Source: Bordetella holmesii ATCC 51541
GTDB taxonomy: Bacteria; Pseudomonadota; Gammaproteobacteria; Burkholderiales; Burkholderiaceae_B
Reading direction: 5' to 3'
NCBI GenBank assembly: GCA_000612485.1
Contig: CP007494.1
Location: forward strand, 2,356,001 to 2,420,000
DNA: 64,000 bases
Shown here: positions 1 to 9,008 of the stretch, in pieces
Position numbering within the stretch: the stretch's first letter is position 1
Layout of the letters: the number at the start of each line of letters is the position of its first letter
Position numbers and translations under genes: made by a program
The notes under the pieces: generated by a model
The model's database searches: none
The model's input: the letters and a program-made list of their open reading frames with translations, nothing else
Told to the model about the DNA's origin: nothing

Positions 1-137
1 GTCTGGGCAGGCTGCGACCCGAACTGGCGCTCGACCACTTTGTGCCACCCGTTATCGCTGCGACAGTGCGTCGTGGACGGGGCAGCGCCAGCGACGCCGC
101 GCGTGAGGCGGGTCAGATGGCGTTATTCGAAGATTGA
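1..137 (+). CDS. C-terminal fragment of an unidentified protein
   Basis: The third forward frame is open from base 3 and ends at a TGA at 135-137. It would encode about 44 residues ending in MALFED. The composition, with many Ala and Arg and GC-rich third positions, looks like genuine coding sequence of this genome. The start lies outside the window and the fragment is too short for me to name a family. A different frame is also open here (40-222) but it lacks a ribosome site and overlaps the next gene. Confidence 0.4.
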   Translation, partial: LGRLRPELALDHFVPPVIAATVRRGRGSASDAAREAGQMALFED

Positions 138-218
138 TCCAAGGCAGTTTCTTAAACATGTCCATGGTCGGACACCCCACGCCGGGCAGGGCCTGGCAGG
201 CGCACTAGGAGAGTCATC

Positions 219-518
219 ATGACGACGGTTACCCTTCCCGCAGATGCATTGCTTGCTCATCGCCCGGCAGCACCTCGCCCACGGCCCCTATCCCGACCCG
301 TTTCCGGAACCTCTCCGGCGCGTGCTCCGGCATGGCCATTTCAGGCGCCGGCCCAGCCCGCTGCCGCACCGGATGATGTGGCGTCCCAGGCCGACGCCGA
401 ACACGACCTTCAGACCAAAGCGCTGCGTCGCCGTATGGCCTGGGATGTGGTCATGGTGTTGTCCTGGGGGGCAGCGATTCCCGGGCTGATGTGGCTGGGT
501 GCGGCGTTCGGTTTCTGA
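219..518 (+). CDS. small hypothetical protein with one C-terminal membrane segment
   Basis: This encodes 99 residues. The start is well supported by AGGAG eight bases before the ATG. The first 60 residues are rich in Ala, Pro and Arg and look disordered. Residues 74-99 form a single hydrophobic helix (MAWDVVMVLSWGAAIPGLMW), preceded by a basic stretch (KALRRR), so the protein is probably anchored in the inner membrane by its C-terminus. I do not recognise a family. It is transcribed towards the broken EamA gene on the other strand, and the 40 bases between them hold no clear terminator. Confidence 0.55.
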   Translation: MTTVTLPADALLAHRPAAPRPRPLSRPVSGTSPARAPAWPFQAPAQPAAAPDDVASQADAEHDLQTKALRRRMAWDVVMVLSWGAAIPGLMWLGAAFGF

Positions 519-558
519 GCGTCGCTCAGGCGACCGCACGCCGGCCGTAGTGCAGATC

Positions 559-1430
559 TCAGCTTGACCCCAACAGGACGACCCCGAGCAAAATGGCGCC
601 GCATCCCGCCAGCCGTCCCGGGCCGACTTTTTCGCGCAGCAAAAACATTCCGGCCAATGTGCCCAGCATCATGGACATTTCGCGTGCAGGTGCGACCAGG
701 CTCAACGGGGCTCCCATTCTCAGGGCGTAGAGCACCAGGATGTAGCCCAGCGGCGATAGCAGCCCTACGGCCAAGGCCAGATGCCAATAGCCGCGCATGG
801 CAGGAAAGTACTGTGTTCGCCGCTTGAACACATGCGGTGTCATCATCGCGGTCCGTGTCACGCAGGTAAACCAGTCAAACAGCACAGGCATGATGAGCAG
901 GTTTTTGACCCCGTAGGCATCCACCACGGTGTAGGCTGCGATGAACAGGCCAATCAATACGCCCCAGCGCACTCCGATCCAGGCCTGCGGCGTATGAAAC
1001 ATGCTCAGGCGTCCTTGTGTGGCGATCAACAGCACCCCACCTACTACGCAGAGCATCCCGGCAATCCCCGTAGCGGTGGCCGGTTCTGCCAGAAGCGTAA
1101 AAGCCCCGATGGTCGACAGCAGAGGCCCGTACCCCTTGCTATGGGATAGACCACCGACAGATCCGCCACCTGATAGCCGCGCTGCAAACAGAGGCTGTAG
1201 CCCAGATGCAACAGGGACGACGCCAGAATACAGACAAGAACAGGCCAACTCCATTGCATGCCTTCGTGTGCCAGCACCCAGATAACCCAGGGGGCGTAGA
1301 GCAGGCTGGCGGCCAGGCCATAGGCAAAGACAAAGACCGGGCCGACCATGGCTGCCCGTTTGGCGAGCAGATTCCAGGTCGCGTGGGCCATGGCGGCCAG
1401 CACAACCAGAACAAGGGACGCATAAGTCAT
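559..1430 (-). pseudogene. EamA/DMT-family transporter, broken by a 1-bp deletion
   Basis: An EamA-type drug/metabolite transporter normally has ten membrane helices from two repeated EamA halves. Here the N-terminal half (MTYASLVLVVLAAMAHATWNL, from the ATG at 1430) and the C-terminal half, ending at the TGA at 559-561, are in different frames. The frames cross near 1125-1135 at the codons for ARGTG/PLLSTIGAF, where one C appears lost from a CCC run. Restoring one base gives about 290 residues, the normal family length, so this is one recent lesion in an otherwise intact gene. The substrate is unknown. As it stands the product would stop after about 128 residues and be inactive. Confidence 0.85.
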
Positions 1431-1495
1431 GGAGGGTCCGTTGCCGGCAAAGGCAAAAGGGTACCCGAATCGGGGGCAGGTTGCGGTTGGTGGGG

Positions 1496-1524
1496 TGGTC
1501 AAAAAAAGAGCAATAAGGTAGAAT
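1496..1524 (+). promoter_or_regulatory. candidate sigma-70 promoter for rplS
   Basis: TGGTCA (1496-1501) and TAGAAT (1519-1524) are separated by 17 bases and match the consensus hexamers at 4/6 and 5/6 positions. Transcription would start near 1531 and leave a leader of about 170 bases before rplS. No other forward gene lies between this site and rplS, so rplS appears to have its own promoter here. Confidence 0.5.
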
Positions 1525-1702
1525 CTTGGGTTTGCCAAATCATCCTCTGCTTGCAGCATACGAAAAATGCGCAATGCCTGGGCCTTGGTGCGGGGCACCT
1601 CTTTGAGAAGCGGTGTGTTTGCCCAAAAAGGCTCACGCTTTTTGCATCGATATCCTTTCCCGGCAAAAAACGCTGCAATGACAAGATGAATCCGGAGTTC
1701 TC

Positions 1703-2083
1703 ATGAACCTTATCGCTCTCCTTGAGCAGGAAGAAATCAAGCGCCTGACCGGCGACAAGCCCGTGACCGAGTTCGCCCCTGGCGACACCGTGATCGTGAG
1801 CGTGAACGTGGTCGAAGGTACCCGTAAGCGTGTCCAGGCCTTTGAAGGCGTGGTCATTGCCAAGCGCAACCGTGGCCTGAATTCTTCCTTCATCGTCCGC
1901 AAGATCTCGTCGGGTGAAGCCGTGGAACGTACGTTCCAGCTCTACTCGCCGCAAATCGCCGGCATTGAAGTCAAGCGCCGTGGTGACGTGCGCCGTGCCA
2001 AGCTCTACTACCTGCGCAATCGCTCGGGCAAGTCGGCTCGTATCAAGGAAAAGCTGGTCAGCAAGCAAGTCGCTCAAGGTTAA
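1703..2083 (+). CDS. rplS: 50S ribosomal protein L19
   Basis: This is a 126-residue protein of normal length for L19, which sits at the interface of the 30S and 50S subunits. It begins [30 protein letters not shown] and carries the typical block [30 protein letters not shown] lies before the ATG. In many proteobacteria L19 is the last gene of rpsP-rimM-trmD-rplS. None of the first three genes is present upstream in this window; instead there are about 270 non-coding bases and a broken transporter on the other strand. A hairpin terminator follows, with IS copy 1 directly behind it. Confidence 0.97.
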   Translation: MNLIALLEQEEIKRLTGDKPVTEFAPGDTVIVSVNVVEGTRKRVQAFEGVVIAKRNRGLNSSFIVRKISSGEAVERTFQLYSPQIAGIEVKRRGDVRRAKLYYLRNRSGKSARIKEKLVSKQVAQG

Positions 2084-2170
2084 TTCCTGGCTTGCAAGTT
2101 GCCCGGTGTCCGCTCAGCACTGCATTGGCCTCGCGCCAGTGCGTGCCGGGCGGTATTCCGAGCTGAAAAG

Positions 2171-2193
2171 GCACCTGAAAAGGTGCTTTTTTT
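2171..2193 (+). terminator. rho-independent terminator of rplS
   Basis: The stem GCACCT/AGGTGC has a GAAA loop (2171-2186) and is followed by seven T residues (2187-2193). The left end of IS copy 1 begins at the next base, so the element went into the T-tract without destroying the terminator. Confidence 0.9.
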
Positions 2194-2238
2194 GGTTCAT
2201 CGCGGAATAGCGTGGAGCCGTGCTTGATTGCCGTTACG

Positions 2239-2265
2239 CTTGATCCTTGATTTTCAAGGATCAAG
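2239..2265 (+). repeat. hairpin upstream of the transposase start in the IS
   Basis: A perfect 12-bp inverted repeat (CTTGATCCTTGA / TCAAGGATCAAG) with a three-base loop lies 9 bases before the transposase ATG. The same hairpin is in copy 3 (same loop) and in copy 2 (loop one base longer). In IS elements such structures often limit transposase expression from transcripts entering from outside. That role is an inference here. Confidence 0.7.
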
Positions 2266-2274
2266 GCCGGGATC

Positions 2275-3495
2275 ATGCTGGACCGCAAGACGATCGAGAG
2301 GTTGGGTGGGTGGGAAGGTTATCGGGTGGAGCGGGTCGTGTGGCCTGAAGGTGAGAGCCGGACGGTCACGATTTACCTGAAGCCTTCAGCGCGAACGATG
2401 CACTGCGAGCACTGCGGCAACCGATGTCGGCAGGTGCATGAGACGACCACGCGCCGGGTGCGGGATCTGCCGCTAATGGCGCTGCGAGTGACGCTGGTAG
2501 TGCCGCGTCGGCGGGTCTGGTGCGAGCAGTGCGGTGGACCGCATCTGGAGAGGCTGAGCTGGCTGGGCCGTTACCAGCGAGTGACCGACCGGCTGGCCGA
2601 GGCGGTCAGCCAGTTGCTTGAGTCCAGCAACATTCTGGCCGTGGCGCGCTTCTTCCAACTGGGTTGGCACACGGTCAAGGCGCTGGACAAGGCCCTGCTG
2701 CGACGGGCGATCCAAGAGCCGGACTGGAGTCAGATCCACTACCTAGCGATGGACGAGTTCGCTCTACACAAGGGCCATCGTTATGCCACGGTCGTTGTCG
2801 ATCCGATCCGCCGTCAGGTGCTATGGATCGGTGATGGCCGCTCGCGCGAGACGGCCAGAGCCTTCTTCGAACAACTGCCAACTGGGGTTGCCCAGCAGAT
2901 CCGGGCCGTAGCGATCGACATGACGACGGCCTATGAGCTGGAGATCCAGGCCAACTGCCCCAACGCCGAGATCGTCTACGACCTGTTCCACGTCGTGGCC
3001 AAGTACGGCCGTGAAGTGATAGACCGGGTGCGTGTAGACCAAGCGAACCAGTTGCGGCACGACAAGCCGGCCCGCCGGGTGATCAAGTCCAGTCGCTGGC
3101 TACTGCTGCGCAATCGCAAAAACCTCGATCCGTGCCAATCGGTAAAGTTGGACGAGTTGCTCCAGGCCAACCAGCCCTTGCTCACCGCTTATCTGATGCG
3201 CGATGAGCTCAAACAGCTGTGGTTCTACCAACACCCCGGCTACGCCCGCCAGGCATGGGATCACTGGCTGCAACAGGCTCAGGGCAGCGGCATCGCCGCC
3301 TTGGCTCACTTCGCGCTCAAGCTAAAAGCCTATCTGCACGGGATTCTGTCTCGCTGTCGCCACCGGCTCAACACCAGCATCGTCGAGGGCATCAACAACA
3401 CCATCAAAGTCATCAAGCGCCGCGCCTACGGCTACCGCGATCAGGAGTACTTCTTCCTCAAGATCCGGTCTGCATTCCCCGGTATTCCTCGATGA
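2275..3495 (+). CDS. ISL3-family transposase, copy 1
   Basis: This is a 406-residue transposase. The N-terminus has a zinc-binding region with CEHCGNRC and, further on, CEQCGGPH (about residues 43-90), as in ISL3 transposases. A helix-turn-helix-like stretch follows. The DDE_Tnp_ISL3 catalytic domain is recognisable from MDEFALHKGHRYATVVVD (about 160-177), AIDMTTAYE with the second Asp, and a C-terminal RLNTSIVEGINNTIKVIKRRAYGYRD with the Glu. The ATG at 2275 is supported by identical starts in the three copies. The stop lies three bases inside the right IS end. The product looks intact, so the element could still be active. Confidence 0.95.
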   Translation: MLDRKTIERLGGWEGYRVERVVWPEGESRTVTIYLKPSARTMHCEHCGNRCRQVHETTTRRVRDLPLMALRVTLVVPRRRVWCEQCGGPHLERLSWLGRYQRVTDRLAEAVSQLLESSNILAVARFFQLGWHTVKALDKALLRRAIQEPDWSQIHYLAMDEFALHKGHRYATVVVDPIRRQVLWIGDGRSRETARAFFEQLPTGVAQQIRAVAIDMTTAYELEIQANCPNAEIVYDLFHVVAKYGREVIDRVRVDQANQLRHDKPARRVIKSSRWLLLRNRKNLDPCQSVKLDELLQANQPLLTAYLMRDELKQLWFYQHPGYARQAWDHWLQQAQGSGIAALAHFALKLKAYLHGILSRCRHRLNTSIVEGINNTIKVIKRRAYGYRDQEYFFLKIRSAFPGIPR

Positions 3496-3619
3496 ACCTT
3501 TTTTTTCGCCTTGCAATGCCCGCGTATGACGGGCTCACACTGCCGGTGGCAGGTGCGCCGTCGTGCAGCCGGGTGTGTTTCTCGCCAGCCTTGTCTTTGT
3601 TTGTGGCAACCTTTGCTTC

Positions 3620-4354
3620 ATGACTGACTTATCGCTTCCACGCGTACGCCGGCCTATCGTGCGGCCCAACTTCGACCCAAAAGAGCAACCCTGGCAGGTC
3701 GCTAACAGCGGGCTGCTGCGCGTCAGCCCGGAGTTGCTCACGCCTGACGCGCTGCGTGGTTCGTTGCGACCGGCCAGGCAATGGACGCTGGACCCGTTGG
3801 GTATGGAAAAAGAGCGTTATCCCGGGCGAGAGGGCCCGCCCGTGCTTGCCGCCGTACTGATACCCATGGTGATGCGACCGCAGGGGGTCAGCGTGATGCT
3901 GACCCAGCGCGCGGCGCATCTGCACGACCATGCCGGACAGATCAGTTTTCCGGGAGGCAGGGTGGAGCTCGCCGACCTCACCCCAGTGGCGACGGCCTTG
4001 CGCGAGGCGCACGAAGAGACCGGGCTGCCTCAGGACAGGGTGGAGGTGCTCAACAGCATGCCGGAGTTTCTGACATCGACTGGGTTTTCCATTACGCCTG
4101 TCGTTTCGCTCGTGCGCCCGGATTTTGCGCCAGCCGCCGATGCGTTTGAAGTGGCAGATATTTTCGAAGTGCCCCTGGATTTTTTAATGGATCCGTCCAA
4201 CCACCGCCTCTATGAGGCCCGGCTGCCAGACGGCAGGGTACGGCGTTACTACGCCATTCCGTGGGGCGAGCGCTTTATCTGGGGCGCGACGGCCGGCATG
4301 CTGCGCAATCTCTATACCAGCCTGGCGTCGCGCCCGAGCGTGTCAGTGGGTTGA
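3620..4354 (+). CDS. NUDIX hydrolase, probable CoA pyrophosphatase
   Basis: This encodes 244 residues from the ATG at 3620 (MTDLSLPRVRRPIVRP); an upstream in-frame start at 3563 is possible but gives an unconserved extension. Members of this family cleave CoA or its oxidised derivatives to 4'-phosphopantetheine and 3',5'-ADP. Two diagnostic parts are visible: the CoA-pyrophosphatase signature (LTQRAAHLHDHAGQISFPGGR, split here by family naming only) and the overlapping NUDIX box, seen as GGR followed by REAHEETGL. The gene probably followed rplS directly before IS copy 1 entered. Its end overlaps the end of the convergent hydroxypyruvate-isomerase-like gene by 12 bases. Confidence 0.88.
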   Translation: MTDLSLPRVRRPIVRPNFDPKEQPWQVANSGLLRVSPELLTPDALRGSLRPARQWTLDPLGMEKERYPGREGPPVLAAVLIPMVMRPQGVSVMLTQRAAHLHDHAGQISFPGGRVELADLTPVATALREAHEETGLPQDRVEVLNSMPEFLTSTGFSITPVVSLVRPDFAPAADAFEVADIFEVPLDFLMDPSNHRLYEARLPDGRVRRYYAIPWGERFIWGATAGMLRNLYTSLASRPSVSVG

Positions 4355-5140
4355 TGCGCGCCGCGCAGCGTGCAGCCATCCGAGCCCGGCGCGAGTGTCA
4401 CCCGCGGGCCGGTATTCGCAACCCACCCAGCCCGGATAGGCGAGCTCGTCGAGCAGCTGGAACAGATAGGGATAGTTGAGTTCGCCTTGATCGGGCTCCT
4501 GGCGCAACGGCACGCCGGCGATCTGAACGTGTCCGACGCGACCCTGCGGGATGTAGTGGCGCAGACGCATGCTGACGTCGCCTTCGAGGATCTGGCAGTG
4601 ATAGAGATCCATCTGGACTTTCACATTGGCGGCACCGGTGGCCAGGGCGACGGCATGAGCTTCGGCCTGATGATTGAGGTAGTAGCCCGGTATGTCGCGC
4701 GGATTGATGGGTTCTATCAGGATGTCGACATCGACCGCAGCGGCCAGGCGGGCCGCATAGGCCAGGTTATCGATATACGTCGCGCGTAACGCAGCGGGGT
4801 CGCTGCCGGTTGCCGGGCAGCCGGCCATGACGTGGACCCGGGGGCACATCAGCGACACCGCATACTCAAGGGCTTGTTCAACCGCGGCGCGGAAGTCTTC
4901 CTGGCGGCCGGGCAGGCAAGCCAGGCCGCGCTCGCCTCGGGCGGCGTCGCCAGCCGGGGCGTTGATGAGGATCAGTTCGAGATCGTGGCTTTGCAGCCGG
5001 TCACGCCATAGCGCGGTCGGATAGCCGTAGGGAGATTGCATTTCCACCCCCCGAAAACCATCTCGGGCGGCGGCACTGCAGCGGTCCAGCATTTCAATGT
5101 CTTGATAGAGCGTTGAAAGATTCGCGGCAAAACGCGGCAT
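4343..5140 (-). CDS. hydroxypyruvate isomerase family protein (xylose-isomerase-like TIM barrel)
   Basis: This is a 265-residue protein beginning MPRFAANLSTLYQDIEMLDRCSAA. It has features of the Hyi/OtnI branch of xylose-isomerase-like TIM barrels: an early FRGVEMQSPYGYP, the metal-site region LIEPINPRDIPGYYLN, KVQMDLYHCQILEGD, GHVQIAGVPLRQEPDQGELNYP and, near the end, VGCEYRP. Hyi converts hydroxypyruvate to tartronate semialdehyde, while OtnI acts on 2-oxo-tetronates; the sequence alone does not separate them. Length is normal (about 260). Upstream lie 183 bases with nothing recognisable, then rsgA on the same strand. Confidence 0.82.
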   Translation of the reverse strand: MPRFAANLSTLYQDIEMLDRCSAAARDGFRGVEMQSPYGYPTALWRDRLQSHDLELILINAPAGDAARGERGLACLPGRQEDFRAAVEQALEYAVSLMCPRVHVMAGCPATGSDPAALRATYIDNLAYAARLAAAVDVDILIEPINPRDIPGYYLNHQAEAHAVALATGAANVKVQMDLYHCQILEGDVSMRLRHYIPQGRVGHVQIAGVPLRQEPDQGELNYPYLFQLLDELAYPGWVGCEYRPAGDTRAGLGWLHAARRASTH

Positions 5141-5323
5141 GTCTGCGTCCCATGACCAGGAAAACCCGCAGTGTATCGTGGCTGAGGCTGGCTGTAATGC
5201 AGGCCAGAAAGGCCGCCGCGGGCAAGCGCGGCGAGCTGGGCGAGTGCGGTCACGGACCGCCAGGCCTGGGGGCCGGTGGACAGCGCGGCATTGCGGGCCA
5301 GACCGAGCGGGATGTTTCCGGTT

Positions 5324-6223
5324 TCAGTATCGGCGAGCGGCTTCGGTCTCGGCCAGGATGCGCTCATAGAGTGCGTAGCGACCCGGGTCGATGTGGCCGT
5401 CCTTGAGCGCGCCGACCACGCCACAGCCCGGCTCGTGACGATGGGTGCAGTTATAGAACCGGCAATCTTCGATGTAGCGTTTGAATTCCGGAAAACCGCG
5501 CAGAATGTCTTCGCCGCTCAGATGCTGCAGGCCGAAGGCCTGGAATCCCGGAGAGTCGATCAGGTCGCCGCCAGGCGGCGGCAAGTGGTAGAGGCGGGTG
5601 CTGGTGGTCGTGTGGCGTCCCATATCCAACGCGGTGGAATGCTCGCGTGTGGCCGCCTGGGCATCAGGCACCAAGGTATTGAGCAGCGTGGATTTGCCCA
5701 TGCCGCTTTGACCCAGCAGCAGATTGACGCGACCGACCAGGCGCGGCGCGAGATCGCGATGCACGGTCTGCGCATCCTGGACGCTTAGTTCGATGACCGG
5801 TACGCCCAGCGCGCGGATGGGCGCCAGACGAAAGCGGGCATGATCCAGGCCGGCGGTGATATCGATCTTGTTGAGAATGATCAGCGGCTCGATGCCTGCG
5901 CTCCAGGCACCGGTCAATGCGCGGCCGAGCAGGTCTTCCGAGAAGGTCGGCTCGACGGCGATCACGATGAGCAACTGATCGACGTTGGCGGCAAACTGCT
6001 TGGACCGCATCTCGTCGGAGCGGAACAACAGATTGCGTCGGGGCAAGACCGCATCGATGGCACCTTCGTCAGCGCCTTGCGGCGTGATGCGCACCCAGTC
6101 GCCTACGGCCGGTCCGGTCTTCTTGCCACGCGGAAAACACTTGCGCAGGCTGCCGTCGGCAAGCTCCACGCTGTAATGCCGGCCGTGGGCGGCAATGATG
6201 CGGCCTTCGGTGTGCGCGCTCAT
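5324..6223 (-). CDS. rsgA: ribosome small subunit-dependent GTPase A
   Basis: This 299-residue protein is a circularly permuted GTPase that helps late maturation of the 30S subunit. An N-terminal OB-fold (about residues 1-75) is followed by GTPase motifs in permuted order: G4 NKID at 118-121, then the P-loop GQSGMGKST at 171-179, then G3 DSPG at 223-226. The P-loop has Met where most members have Val. The C-terminal zinc site is seen as C254, C259, H261 and C267. Its ATG overlaps the stop of the M48 peptidase gene by ATGA, so the two are probably co-transcribed and translationally coupled. Confidence 0.97.
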   Translation of the reverse strand: MSAHTEGRIIAAHGRHYSVELADGSLRKCFPRGKKTGPAVGDWVRITPQGADEGAIDAVLPRRNLLFRSDEMRSKQFAANVDQLLIVIAVEPTFSEDLLGRALTGAWSAGIEPLIILNKIDITAGLDHARFRLAPIRALGVPVIELSVQDAQTVHRDLAPRLVGRVNLLLGQSGMGKSTLLNTLVPDAQAATREHSTALDMGRHTTTSTRLYHLPPPGGDLIDSPGFQAFGLQHLSGEDILRGFPEFKRYIEDCRFYNCTHRHEPGCGVVGALKDGHIDPGRYALYERILAETEAARRY

Positions 6224-7473
6224 ACGGTCACACCCGCCAGGAGATGACGGATGCGTACGGCAGCGGGTGGATGGCTGTCGTAAAAGGCGGAATGCACGGG
6301 ATCGGGGGTCAAGGTGGCGGCGTTGTCGTCGTAAAGTTTGACCAGCGCGCAGATGAGGTTGCTCGAGGAGCTTTGTGCGGCCGCGTAGCGGTCGGCCTCG
6401 AACTCGTCACGGCGCGAGTACCAACTGGCCAGCGGGGTGAACATAAAGGTGAAAACGGGAATGACCAGAAAGAAGAGAATGAGCGCCATGGCGTCGTTTC
6501 GCCCGCCCAGTTGCGGCAGCACGCCCAACCCCTCGTAAAACCAGGGCTGTTGGGCCAACCACCCCAAGGCAGCGAAGAACACCAGCGCCATCGCCAGATT
6601 CAGCCCGATGCGTTTGATAATGTGGTGGCGCTTGAAATGCCCCAGCTCGTGAGCGAGGACCGCCTCGATTTCGTCGGCATTCAGGCGCGCCAGCAGGGTG
6701 TCGAAGAACACGATGCGCCGGCTTTTTCCAAAGCCGGTGAAATACGCATTGCCATGCGCCGAACGTTTGGAGCCATCCATCACGAACAGGCCATTGAGCG
6801 TGGAGCCGCAACGCTGCGCCAGGCCGCGAATGCGGGCCGTGAGATCCGGGTCGTCCAACGGGGTGAACGTGTTGAAAAGCGGGGCAATATAGGTCGGCGC
6901 AATGAATATGAGCAGCAGGTTGAAGGCCGTCCACAGTACCCAAGCCCACAGCCACCACAAGGCCCCGGCGCTGCTCATGAGCCAGAGGATGGCTGCTGCC
7001 AGGGGCAGGCCCAGGCACAAGGCCAGCGTCACCCCCTTGAGCAGGTCGGAAAAAAACAGAGCCGGTGTCATGCGGTTGAAACCGAAGCGGCTTTCCAGAT
7101 GGAACTGGCGCCACAGCGTAAAGGGCAGCCCCGCTAGCCCCAACAGCGCTGCGACCATGACGAGCAGCATGATCTGCCTGAGGAAGTCGGCCTGGATGAA
7201 CAGACCCAGTGTGGAGTCCAACCACTGAAGTCCGCCGCACAGCGTCAGCGCCACCAGGATCATCGCATCATAGACTCGTTCGAACATACCCAGGCGCACG
7301 CGGGCGACGGTATAGTCGGCGGCGCGCTGGTGGCTGGTCAGCCCAATGCGGGCGGAAAATTCACCCGGCACCTGGTCGCGGTGTTGGGCGACGTGTCGGA
7401 TCTGGCGGCTGGCCAGCCACAGGCGCACGCCGGTATCGGCAATCAGCAAAGCAACGAACAGCAGGGTAAACAT
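6220..7473 (-). CDS. M48-family membrane metallopeptidase (Ste24/CAAX-protease-like)
   Basis: This encodes 417 residues. Several membrane helices are visible (about 1-18, 68-85, 100-120, 145-165, 170-195, 290-310 and 330-350). The zinc site HELGH is at 275-279, and the third ligand is the Glu in EFEAD at about 357-361. This layout is that of Ste24-type membrane proteases, which in bacteria act in membrane protein quality control. The active site would face the cytoplasmic side. It precedes rsgA with a 4-base overlap and is divergent from orn, with 60 bases between the two starts. Confidence 0.92.
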   Translation of the reverse strand: MFTLLFVALLIADTGVRLWLASRQIRHVAQHRDQVPGEFSARIGLTSHQRAADYTVARVRLGMFERVYDAMILVALTLCGGLQWLDSTLGLFIQADFLRQIMLLVMVAALLGLAGLPFTLWRQFHLESRFGFNRMTPALFFSDLLKGVTLALCLGLPLAAAILWLMSSAGALWWLWAWVLWTAFNLLLIFIAPTYIAPLFNTFTPLDDPDLTARIRGLAQRCGSTLNGLFVMDGSKRSAHGNAYFTGFGKSRRIVFFDTLLARLNADEIEAVLAHELGHFKRHHIIKRIGLNLAMALVFFAALGWLAQQPWFYEGLGVLPQLGGRNDAMALILFFLVIPVFTFMFTPLASWYSRRDEFEADRYAAAQSSSSNLICALVKLYDDNAATLTPDPVHSAFYDSHPPAAVRIRHLLAGVTV

Positions 7474-7533
7474 AGGCTGGTGGGCGCCTCGGGCAGGGGT
7501 GTGCGAAAATCGCGTGTTTTAAAGGCAAATTAT

Positions 7534-8079
7534 ATGGCTGCCAACGAAAATCGCCTGGTCTGGCTCGACATGGAAATGACCGGGCTTGATCCTGAGAAAG
7601 AACGCATCATTGAAGTCGCCGTCGTGGTGACCGAACCGGATCTTACGGTCGTGGCCGAGGGGCCGGTACTCGTCGTACATCAGGACGACAGCGTGCTCGA
7701 TGCCATGGACAATTGGAACAAGTCCACCCACGGCAAGAGCGGCCTGATCGACAAGGTGCGCGCCTCCACGCTCACCGAGGCCCAGGCCGAGCAGCAACTG
7801 ATCGAATTTCTGGCTCAGCACGTGCCGGCCGGTAAGTCGCCGCTGTGCGGCAACACCATCAGCCAGGACCGCCGGTTCATGTTCGCCTATATGCCAGCGC
7901 TGGAGCGTTTCTTCCACTATCGCAATCTGGATGTCAGCACGCTGAAGGAGTTGGCGCGGCGCTGGGCTCCGGCGGTCTACAAGGGCTTCGAAAAGAAAAG
8001 CCGCCACGAAGCGCTGGCCGACATTTACGAGTCCATCGATGAGCTCAAATACTATCGTGAGCACTTCCTGAAAGTGTGA
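7534..8079 (+). CDS. orn: oligoribonuclease
   Basis: This is a 181-residue DEDDh exonuclease that degrades 2-5 nt RNA, including pGpG from cyclic-di-GMP turnover. [20 protein letters not shown] (from residue 10) holds the first Asp and Glu. The last motif, [11 protein letters not shown] near residue 160, carries the catalytic His and Asp. The ATG at 7534 gives the conserved N-terminus; the frame is open further upstream, but that extension runs through the region before the divergent M48 gene and is not conserved-looking. The gene order orn / M48 / rsgA is common in beta-proteobacteria. Confidence 0.97.
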   Translation: MAANENRLVWLDMEMTGLDPEKERIIEVAVVVTEPDLTVVAEGPVLVVHQDDSVLDAMDNWNKSTHGKSGLIDKVRASTLTEAQAEQQLIEFLAQHVPAGKSPLCGNTISQDRRFMFAYMPALERFFHYRNLDVSTLKELARRWAPAVYKGFEKKSRHEALADIYESIDELKYYREHFLKV

Positions 8080-8381
8080 GGGCGCTCAGGCGGGGCGGGT
8101 AGGACCTGCGCGCGCGGCGCCGTAGGCCGTATTGAAGGTCACGGTAATTGGGGTTGGCGTTGACAACCGGTGCGCCCAGACTTTCGATACCGTTGCGCCA
8201 AGCGCAGTGCCGTTCGTCGCTTCGCCACCCCGTTCATCCCTTGGCCGTCGATCGCCGGCAGGCGACAGGCGCTCCCAGGCGAGTGGGCCGCCGCGGCTTG
8301 TCAGGCCATGCGCCGGCTCTTCCGGCAGGCACCCGCATGATCGAGCGTGCCCTACTGATTTCCCTTGTCGGAGGCGTGGCG
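8080..8381. other. 302-base gap between orn and nnrE with no clear gene
   Basis: No gene with a ribosome site or family resemblance is visible here. All open frames look like chance. On the minus strand, around 8160-8240, there is a short stretch that with frame changes weakly resembles the C-terminus of epoxyqueuosine reductase (GTAL-R-G-E...). This is too weak to call. A strong orn terminator is also lacking. Confidence 0.4.
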
Positions 8382-9008
8382 ATGCGTGTCTACACACTGG
8401 AGCAGTTGCGTCGGATCGAGGCGGGGGCCCGGGACCTGGGGATGGATCTGATGGGCCGCGCCGGACGGGCCGCGGCGGATTTCGTGCGCGTGCGTCTGTC
8501 AGCGCCTGGACCGGTGCTTGCGGTGGTAGGTCCGGGCAATAACGGTGGCGATGCCCTGGTGGCCGCCACGGCTCTGCTTGGCGCGGGGTACGCGGTGCAG
8601 GTGGTCATGCCGGGCGATCCCGCCCGTCTGCCTAGAGATGCCGCCCGCGCTCATGCCGCCTGGCGTGCCGCAGGCGGTCGGGAGGATCAGGCGTTGCCTC
8701 GCGCGGCGCCGGCCTTGGCGATCGACGGGCTGTTTGGCATAGGTCTGACGCGCAGGCTGGGCCAGCCCTGGCAGGATCTGGTGGACGCGGTGAATCGCTG
8801 GCGGATCCCTGTTCTTGCGCTGGATGTGCCCAGTGGCTTGTCGGCGCAAACCGGCCAGGCGCTGGGCCGGCCGGTTCAGGCGAGGTGGACGCTATCGTTC
8901 ATCGGTACACCCTCCGCGTTGGCACAAGGCGCGGCGGCCATGGGCCAGCACTACGAGGAAGACCTCGGCCTGCCGCCTCAATGGCTATCGGCGCTGCTGA
9001 CCGATTGA
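8382..9008 (+). CDS. nnrE: NAD(P)H-hydrate epimerase (YjeF_N domain only)
   Basis: This is a 208-residue YjeF N-terminal domain. It begins MRVYTLEQLRRIEAGARDLGMDLMGRAG and contains the Rossmann-like block VVGPGNNGGDALVAATAL and AIDGLFGIGLTR, with VLALDVPSGLSAQTG near the end. The enzyme interconverts R- and S-NADHX so that a separate dehydratase can repair damaged NAD(P)H. The dehydratase (NnrD) domain found fused in E. coli is absent and must be encoded elsewhere. GGAGG at 8370-8374 decides the start; a longer open frame begins at 8148 but lacks support. The end overlaps the end of paaX by 31 bases. Confidence 0.88.
   Translation: MRVYTLEQLRRIEAGARDLGMDLMGRAGRAAADFVRVRLSAPGPVLAVVGPGNNGGDALVAATALLGAGYAVQVVMPGDPARLPRDAARAHAAWRAAGGREDQALPRAAPALAIDGLFGIGLTRRLGQPWQDLVDAVNRWRIPVLALDVPSGLSAQTGQALGRPVQARWTLSFIGTPSALAQGAAAMGQHYEEDLGLPPQWLSALLTD

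Larger units (their letters stand above)
2194..3498 (+). mobile_element. ISL3-family insertion sequence, IS1001/hIS1001 type, copy 1
   Basis: The element is 1305 bp with imperfect terminal inverted repeats. The left end reads GGTTCATCGCGGAATAG and the right end, on the reverse strand, GGTTCATCGAGGAATAC. It carries one transposase gene on the plus strand. Flanks are CTTTTTTT on the left and TTTTTTTT on the right, compatible with a 7-8 bp duplication of a T-run. Size and transposase length match the IS1001 group of Bordetella (about 1.3 kb). Copies 2 and 3 are in the opposite orientation. Confidence 0.93.

Noticed and set aside
40..222. 60-residue ORF at the left edge
   Set aside because: No ribosome site, unusual composition, and it overlaps a better C-terminal frame and the next gene's start.
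8080..8381. Possible remnant of queG between orn and nnrE
   Set aside because: The similarity on the minus strand needs several frame changes over fewer than 30 codons and could be chance.
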